Translations under genes and position numbers: made by a program
Part shown: positions 58,809-64,000 of the stretch, one piece after another
Layout of the letters: each line of letters starts with the position of its first letter
Numbering within the stretch: the first letter of the stretch is position 1
Assembly (NCBI RefSeq): GCF_023330685.1
Contig: NZ_CP097128.1
Coordinates: 3,348,001 to 3,412,000, forward strand
Direction of reading: 5' to 3'
From: Conexibacter sp. DBS9H8
GTDB lineage: Bacteria > Actinomycetota > Thermoleophilia > Solirubrobacterales > Solirubrobacteraceae
DNA length: 64,000 nucleotides
The notes under the pieces: model-generated
Database searches by the model: none
The model's input: the letters and a program-made list of their open reading frames with translations, nothing else
Told to the model about the DNA's origin: nothing

Positions 58809-60344
58809 TCAGGCTCGAAGGTCGCCCGTACCCGGCGGCAGATCGGCCGCGGGAGGACCACAGGGATGTGGGGGAAAGCCCGCACCACGACGACGGAGAA
58901 CGACGGGAGCCTCCTCATCACCGAGCGGGGTGGCCGGCGCCGCGCCATGCAGGTACTCGGCGGCGATCGCCCCCCAGTCGCCGTGCGCGTCGAGGTTCTC
59001 GAGCACGAGCGCGACGAGCCGATGCATCCGGCGGATGAGAGCCACCTCCGGTGGCAGGGTGAGCTGACGGATCTGATGGCGGATCGCCTCACGGCGGGCA
59101 GCGGTGGCCGGTATCCGCCCGCCGGTCTCGAGAGGATCCACCAGATCCCGATCCCCGGGCACCTCATCCGGGTCGGGCGCACCGGTCCGGGCGGCCATCC
59201 CGGGGACCGCGTACCAGCCGGTCGCTCGGCGCAGCAGACCCAGCAGCAACGCCCCGTCGACGGAGCCGGCCCGCTCACGGGGGAGATAGCCGGCCCCGAT
59301 GAGGGCCTCGGTGAGCGCGTCCGCATCCGCGGCAGCCACCGCGGCGGCGATCGCCGCCTCCGCGCGGACGCGGTCAGGCGTGACCTCCCGCAGCAGCCCG
59401 AAGTCGAGAAACCCGACCCGGCCGTCGGGAAGGCGCAGGTAGTTGCCGGGGTGCGGGTCCCCGAGGGCGATCCGGTCCCGGTAGAGCAGGCCGAAGAAGA
59501 AGCGGAAGACGATCTCCGCGTAGCGGTCGCGGTCGGCCTGCCCGCGGGCCTGGACGGCGCTGAAGCGCTCACCGTCGAGGTAGTCGGAGACGAGGACGCG
59601 CCGGGTTGAGAGCGCCGTGTCGACCGCCGGCACCACGATGAACGGATGCCCCCGGAAGAGCCGTCCGATCCGTCGCTGGTGTTGGGCCTCCAACTCGTAG
59701 TCGAGTTCCTCCGCGATCCGTTCGGCGAGCTCATCGGCGAGGGCACGCGCGTCGAGTCCGGGGGCGAGGCGGGACAGCAGCGGCACGAGCAGCTTCGCGT
59801 TGCGCAGGTCGGTGTCGACCGCCTCGGCCACCCCGGGGTACTGGACCTTGACGACGACGTCGACCCCCGCCCGGGTGCGGGCGCGATGGACCTGGCCGAT
59901 CGAAGCGGCGGCGAAGGCCCGCTCGTCGAACTCCGAGAAGACCTGGGCCAGCGGCGCGCCGAACTCGGACACCATCAGCCGCTCAAGCCGGGCGAACGGG
60001 ACGGGCGCCACGTCGTCGCGCAGGGTCGCCAGCCGCCGGGAGAGCTCCTCCCGCTGGTCGGGCTCGAGGCCATCGAACTCGACCATCGAGAGCATCTGTC
60101 CGACCTTCATCGCGGCGCCGCGCATGCGGCTGAGCTGGTCGACGAGTTCGTTGACGAGCGCCACGGTCCGCACGCGCTCGGCGGCCTCTGCGCGCTCGGG
60201 TGAGCGGACGCGGTTCGCCGCCCGCATCCCCGCCCAGCGCACCCCCTGCCCGGCGGCGAGACCGCCGACACGGGCGGTACGGGCGATCCGGCCGGAGGGG
60301 ATCCGCCGGGCTTCAGACCGCGTGTGATCGGGGAGGTCACTCAC
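58809..60344 (-). CDS. ABC1/UbiB-family atypical kinase
   Basis: A 511-residue ABC1 protein. The family motif AAMKVGQMLSM (KxGQ) is near residue 80, with AAASIGQVHRA near 145, VVVKVQYPG (Lys), catalytic DPHPGNYLRLPDG and metal-binding FLDFG. ABC1/UbiB proteins affect isoprenoid-quinone or lipid metabolism; no quinone genes are nearby. GTG 60344 is the start, and the glycosyltransferase gene follows ~50 bp downstream on the same strand. Confidence 0.85.
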   Translation of the reverse strand: MSDLPDHTRSEARRIPSGRIARTARVGGLAAGQGVRWAGMRAANRVRSPERAEAAERVRTVALVNELVDQLSRMRGAAMKVGQMLSMVEFDGLEPDQREELSRRLATLRDDVAPVPFARLERLMVSEFGAPLAQVFSEFDERAFAAASIGQVHRARTRAGVDVVVKVQYPGVAEAVDTDLRNAKLLVPLLSRLAPGLDARALADELAERIAEELDYELEAQHQRRIGRLFRGHPFIVVPAVDTALSTRRVLVSDYLDGERFSAVQARGQADRDRYAEIVFRFFFGLLYRDRIALGDPHPGNYLRLPDGRVGFLDFGLLREVTPDRVRAEAAIAAAVAAADADALTEALIGAGYLPRERAGSVDGALLLGLLRRATGWYAVPGMAARTGAPDPDEVPGDRDLVDPLETGGRIPATAARREAIRHQIRQLTLPPEVALIRRMHRLVALVLENLDAHGDWGAIAAEYLHGAAPATPLGDEEAPVVLRRRGAGFPPHPCGPPAADLPPGTGDLRA

Positions 60345-60414
60345 GCTGATCCAGGCTACGAGTACTCCTGAAGAGCACGTGAGGAGTCACTCGATCAACG
60401 AGCGAGACTGCGGT

Positions 60415-61476
60415 TCAGAGCAGCTTGATCAGGGACTCGGTGGCCGTGTAGATCGCCAGTCCGGCAAGCAGCCACACGAACCACCGGTTGAGCTTGGCCG
60501 CGGGCACGCGGCCGGCGACGAGGTTGCCGACGATGACGCCGACGATGCTGACGGCCGCGAACGGGAGCGCGACGCCCCAGTCGATCGACGCGGTGCTGAG
60601 CCGGAAGGCGAGCCCCTCAATCGAGCTGACGACGATCACGAGCAGTGAGGTGCCGACCGCCACCGGCATGTCATATCCGAGGGCGAGCACGAGTCCGGGG
60701 ACGATGACAAAGCCGCCCCCGACCCCGAAGAAGCCGGTGAGGAAACCGACGACGGTGCCGACGAGCAGGACGCGGAGGTTCGCGCCGCCACGCCTCCGAG
60801 GCTCCGGGACCGGCGCGAAGTCGGGCACGTTCGGGAAGGCGGACCCCACGTCATCCCCGACGCTGTCGCCGTAGGTGAACTCCGACTCCACGGTGGGGTC
60901 GAGGCCGACCGCATGGCCGCGCGAGCTGACCCGGGTCGCGAGGGGAGCAGTCACGCTCGCGCCGGCCACCGCCGCGGCGGGGCTGACACCGAGGCCGGCG
61001 ACCGCCGGGACCGCCCCGGCAGCGACCCGTGCCGCATTGGGGACCGACGCCACAGAACTCACCTGTGCGTCGTCGGCGCGCCCCTTGGACCACATCCGCC
61101 AGCCGACAACGCACATCAGCCCGGCGAAGGCGAGCAGGAGCACGTTCCCGGGGACGAGCTTGTTGAGCTCCGACCCGACGAACGAGCCGCCAAGACCAGC
61201 CAATCCGAACGCAAGTCCGGCCTTGAGCCGGACGCGACCCCCGCGGTAGTGGCCGATCATCCCGATCAGTGAGGCGGCCCCGACGACGATGAGGGACGTC
61301 GTCGTGGCGGCCTTCGCGCCCTGCCCGACCACGTACACGAGGACCGGAACGGCGAGAATCGATCCCCCTCCGCCGAGGGCGCCGAGGGAGAGCCCGATGA
61401 GGAAGCCGAGCGGCGAGCCGAGCAGGATGCGCGTTCCGCTGATCGACGCGAGGATCAGATGGGGCACGACGCACAC
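60415..61476 (-). CDS. TauE/SafE-family sulfite/anion exporter
   Basis: A 353-residue membrane protein with two four-helix halves. The first is residues ~15-125 (SLGALGGGGSILAVPVLVYVVGQGAKAATTTSLIVV) and the second ~230-350 (GFFGVGGGFVIVPGLVLALGYDMPVAVGTSLLVIVVSS). The G-GGG repeats are diagnostic. An extra cytoplasmic loop of ~95 residues between the halves is unusual. Family members export sulfite, sulfoacetate or similar anions. GTG 61476 is a weak start. Confidence 0.85.
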   Translation of the reverse strand: MCVVPHLILASISGTRILLGSPLGFLIGLSLGALGGGGSILAVPVLVYVVGQGAKAATTTSLIVVGAASLIGMIGHYRGGRVRLKAGLAFGLAGLGGSFVGSELNKLVPGNVLLLAFAGLMCVVGWRMWSKGRADDAQVSSVASVPNAARVAAGAVPAVAGLGVSPAAAVAGASVTAPLATRVSSRGHAVGLDPTVESEFTYGDSVGDDVGSAFPNVPDFAPVPEPRRRGGANLRVLLVGTVVGFLTGFFGVGGGFVIVPGLVLALGYDMPVAVGTSLLVIVVSSIEGLAFRLSTASIDWGVALPFAAVSIVGVIVGNLVAGRVPAAKLNRWFVWLLAGLAIYTATESLIKLL

Positions 61477-61512
61477 ACCTCTTCCGTGGACATTTGTTGC
61501 ATACTACCGCAT

Positions 61513-61524
61513 ATGTCCGGACAT
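61513..61524. promoter_or_regulatory. 12-bp palindrome upstream of the TauE gene
   Basis: ATGTCCGGACAT is perfectly self-complementary. A GGACATTTG copy occurs 31 bp away toward the gene (61487-61495) and again overlapping the palindrome (61519-61527). This is a probable binding site for a regulator, possibly the divergent GntR/UTRA protein. Confidence 0.5.
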
Positions 61525-61677
61525 TTGAGTGCGCTCGCTCACGGAACGCATCAATGACTCAGGACCCGGAGCGCGCCCCGGCCGCGCATGCTCGGGGGCC
61601 CAGATGCCCGAGCGGGGCTGCCCGCAACCTGTGTGGATCGCGGGTGACCCGACCGCGGTTGCGTCCATACTCCGGCC

Positions 61678-62442
61678 GTGGCGTCCACGGCTGACCCCCA
61701 CCTTCCGCTCTGGGCGCGCGTGCTGGCCGATCTGCGTGGGCGGATGGCCGACGGTGAGTTCGGGGAGCGCTTTCCCGGGGACGCCGAGCTCGTCAGCCAC
61801 TACGGCGTCAGCCGCCACACGGTGCGGGAGGCGGTGCGCCACCTGCAGGACGAGGGCCTGCTCGAACGCCGCCGCGGACAGGGGTCGTTCCTCGTCGGCC
61901 CGGCGATCGAACAGCCGCTCGGGACGATGTACAGCCTGTTCCGGTCCGTCGAGGCGACCGGCGCCACCCAGGAGAGCATCGTCCGGGTGCTCGAGCGCCG
62001 CCACGATGACAAGGCGGCGGCGATGCTCGGCTGCGTCGGTGAGCCGCTTGTCTACCTCGAGCGGCTCCGGCTCGCCGACGGCGAGCCGATCGCCCTCGAG
62101 TCCGCCTGGCTGCCCGCTGCGGTCGCCGAGCCGCTGCTGGCGGTCGACTTTCGCCACACCGCGCTCTATGAGGAGCTGCGACGCCGCTGCCGGGTGCGGT
62201 TGACAAGCGGCTGGGAGCGGATCCGTCCCGCCGTGCCGGACCGCCCCGCCCGCGACGCGCTCGGGATCGACGCAGGCCAGCCCGCGTTTGAGATCGAGCG
62301 CTTTGGCCTCGAGGACGGACGGCCGATCGAGTGGCGTCACAGCCTCGTGCGCGGCGACCGCTTCTTCTTCGTCGCCCGCTGGTCCGCCGACCAGTTCGAC
62401 ACCACCTTTGAGCAGGATGGCCAGAGCGCCGGCAGCAGCTGA
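61678..62442 (+). CDS. GntR-family regulator with UTRA domain
   Basis: A 254-residue protein with a winged helix (residues ~10-75; DAELVSHYGVSRHTVREAVRHLQDEGLLERRRGQGSFLVG) and a UTRA domain (~95-245; PLVYLERLRLADGEPIALESAWLP). GTG 61678 is chosen for family length. The candidate target is the TauE gene, divergent 201 bp away. Its 3' end overlaps the alkyltransferase-like gene by 26 bp. Confidence 0.85.
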   Translation: MASTADPHLPLWARVLADLRGRMADGEFGERFPGDAELVSHYGVSRHTVREAVRHLQDEGLLERRRGQGSFLVGPAIEQPLGTMYSLFRSVEATGATQESIVRVLERRHDDKAAAMLGCVGEPLVYLERLRLADGEPIALESAWLPAAVAEPLLAVDFRHTALYEELRRRCRVRLTSGWERIRPAVPDRPARDALGIDAGQPAFEIERFGLEDGRPIEWRHSLVRGDRFFFVARWSADQFDTTFEQDGQSAGSS

Positions 62443-62755
62443 CCGTACGGCCGGCCATAACCGCACTCCGGCCACGATCTATGACCGAGTCCGGGCGGTC
62501 CCACCGGGTCGGGTGGTCAGCTACGGCGACCTCTGCCCGGGCGCGCCTCGGCACGCGGGACGGATGCTCGCCGCGGCTCCGCCGGGCCTGCCGTGGTGGC
62601 GGGTGGTGCGCGCCGACGGGAGCCTCGCCCGGGGGGAGGAGCAGCGTCGCCGGCTCGCCGCGGAGGGGACGCCGATGCGCGACGGACGGGTGCTGATGGC
62701 TGCAGCCCGGCTTCCGGCTGAGGCGCTGTCGGTGCTGACCGCCGACCGGATCTGA
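62417..62755 (+). CDS. alkyltransferase-like protein (MGMT DNA-binding domain)
   Basis: A 112-residue protein. IYDRVRAVPPGRVVSYGDLCPGAPRHAGRML and PWWRVVRADG match the ATL family, in which the methyl-acceptor Cys of PCHR is replaced by Trp (PWWR). ATL proteins bind alkylguanine lesions and recruit nucleotide-excision repair. ATG 62417 starts within the GntR gene, so the two are probably translationally coupled. Confidence 0.85.
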   Translation: MARAPAAADRTAGHNRTPATIYDRVRAVPPGRVVSYGDLCPGAPRHAGRMLAAAPPGLPWWRVVRADGSLARGEEQRRRLAAEGTPMRDGRVLMAAARLPAEALSVLTADRI

Positions 62756-62840
62756 ACCTTCGGTCCCGGTCGGGCGTAGACCCGGTCAGGACGGGGAGAC
62801 AGACAGAGCCCCCGCCACCCTGACCTCAAGGAGTTCCCTG

Positions 62841-63503
62841 ATGACCGAACCTTCCCGCGTCGCCCGCCACTCTGGCCCCTCGCCCGCCCGCCCGCCGCGC
62901 CGGCGCCTCCTGCGTGGAGCGGCGGCTGCCGGCGTCGCCGCAAGCCTCGGCGGTGGCACCCTCGCGCTGCTCGGCGCCGCTCCCGCGATCGCCCACCGCA
63001 GCTCGCAGAACACCTCCGAACCGGTCACCGTAACCGTCTTCTCCCCCGGTGCGGGCGACCACTCAGGCTCGCTGGGGGCGAACTTCGTCGTCGATCTCGC
63101 CATCGACGCGACCACGGCCAAGGACAACCCACTCATCTCCCACGCCGCCGGGTACGGCCCGTACTACAACACGCCGGGCGGCAGCAGCTTCCACCCGGGT
63201 GCCGACCCGGGCGCGCCGGGACTCGTCGTCGAGCTGTCGGGCACGCCGGACAAGCCGGGCACCCCCTTCCAGGGCCCGAACACGAACCTCGCCGGCCTGT
63301 TCCAGATCAACGGCAACGCGCTCGTCAGCGGCGGCCGTAACGAGGAGTGGAGCACCTGGCAGGTCGGCAAGGCGATGTTCGGCGCCGGCCCGAGCACCTT
63401 GACGGTGTTCGTCGTCAAGGGGACCGCCCCCGCGGTCGTCACCCCGGGATCGGTCACCCCGATCTCCAACGTCGTCAAGGTCCCGTTCAACATCACCGGC
63501 TGA
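62841..63503 (+). CDS. Tat-exported protein, unknown function
   Basis: A 220-residue protein with a twin-arginine signal (RRRLLRGAAAAGVAASLGGG, cut probable at AIAHRS). The mature part has a VTVTVFSPGAGDHSGSLGANFVVDLAID start and ends GSVTPISNVVKVPFNI, beta-rich and without cysteines. Similar proteins of unknown role occur in actinobacteria. A stem-loop terminator follows at 63513-63558. Confidence 0.65.
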   Translation: MTEPSRVARHSGPSPARPPRRRLLRGAAAAGVAASLGGGTLALLGAAPAIAHRSSQNTSEPVTVTVFSPGAGDHSGSLGANFVVDLAIDATTAKDNPLISHAAGYGPYYNTPGGSSFHPGADPGAPGLVVELSGTPDKPGTPFQGPNTNLAGLFQINGNALVSGGRNEEWSTWQVGKAMFGAGPSTLTVFVVKGTAPAVVTPGSVTPISNVVKVPFNITG

Positions 63504-63512
63504 CGCCGCTGA

Positions 63513-63558
63513 GCGCCGGGCGGGGTGGACTGGACCCCCGGCCCACCCCGCCCGGCGC
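63513..63558 (+). terminator. 16-bp GC-rich hairpin terminator
   Basis: GCGCCGGGCGGGGTGG (63513-63528) pairs perfectly with CCACCCCGCCCGGCGC (63543-63558) around a 14-nt loop. It lies 10 bp after the stop of the Tat-exported protein gene. No U tract follows, as is usual for actinobacterial terminators. Confidence 0.65.
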
Positions 63559-63591
63559 CGATCCCCCGAACCTGGGGCCCAACCCAAGCCC

Positions 63592-63630
63592 GCCCCTCCG
63601 GGTATTCCCGAACGGAATATTCGGAGGGGC
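63592..63630. promoter_or_regulatory. interrupted 17-bp stem-loop upstream of the TDT transporter
   Basis: GCCCCTCCG (63592-63600) pairs with CGGAGGGGC (63622-63630), and after a two-base mismatch TATTCC pairs with GGAATA, leaving a CGAAC loop. It is symmetric enough to be either a terminator or a leader structure or protein-binding site. It lies 70 bp upstream of ATG 63700. Confidence 0.55.
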
Positions 63631-63699
63631 AAGTCGACTGGCGCAATCGGCTCGCGTCGCTGACGCTGACGGAGTTCCGTCATCTCACCAGGGAGCCCA

Positions 63700-64000
<301 letters not shown>

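Overview
The window is high-GC DNA with dense, overlapping genes and many GTG/TTG starts. It looks like an actinomycetote, probably Thermoleophilia/Solirubrobacterales. That placement is an inference from base composition, the ankyrin, collagen-like and metallophosphatase-radical SAM protein styles, and the lipid and cofactor enzymes. No rRNA or complete tRNA gene is present to confirm it.

Positions 1 to about 39,418 read as the integrase-proximal end of an integrative and conjugative or mobilizable element. On the left are a ParA-type ATPase, a membrane-anchored protein and a lytic transglycosylase of a conjugation type. On the right are a repressor/flavoprotein pair, an excisionase and a tyrosine integrase, followed directly by the 3' part of a tRNA-Ser(CGA) gene, the likely attachment site. 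The rest of the element lies left of the window. Its cargo: two APH-like kinases and a small P-loop kinase; two ankyrin genes with a shared candidate RNA leader; an ECF sigma/anti-sigma locus with its regulon (about 10.9-24.2 kb); an organomercurial module (merR, merB and two accessory genes, no merA); and a cadmium/copper block (CadC-type repressor, cation efflux protein, ArsP-like permease, csoR, copA, copZ, cupredoxin, hemerythrin). The metal block lies between two near-identical 369-bp direct repeats.

The most notable system is the ECF regulon. Six sites carry TGAATCCTT-like -35 elements exactly 15 bp before a GTC-type -10 element. They precede: (i) a four-gene coupled operon (DUF427, radical SAM, FAD disulfide reductase, CDP-alcohol phosphatidyltransferase); (ii) a membrane protein; (iii) a five-gene operon (metallophosphatase-radical SAM fusion, two glycosyltransferases of the TIGR04282/TIGR04283 type, MFS transporter, methyltransferase); (iv) a thioredoxin-like/NrtS-like pair; (v) the anti-sigma gene; (vi) a second FAD disulfide reductase. 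Three of these transcripts appear to be leaderless. The gene content suggests a stress-induced pathway that builds and exports a sugar- or lipid-linked compound, possibly of a metalloid. The product is unknown.

From 39.4 kb on the DNA looks chromosomal. It begins with a truncated second integrase next to the tRNA fragment, then a VOC protein, a lipoprotein, a Doc-type toxin-antitoxin pair, an ATP-grasp/acyl-CoA dehydrogenase pair, a methyltransferase, a collagen-like protein and a CoA-transferase. A GntR-controlled urea/allophanate operon (49.4-56.9 kb) follows: permease, two urea-amidolyase-associated proteins, a urea carboxylase consisting only of the carboxyltransferase domains, and allophanate hydrolase. 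Last come an alpha/beta hydrolase, a short glycosyltransferase, an ABC1/UbiB-type kinase, a TauE/SafE permease, a GntR/UTRA regulator, an alkyltransferase-like protein, a Tat-exported protein and the start of a TDT/SLAC1 transporter.
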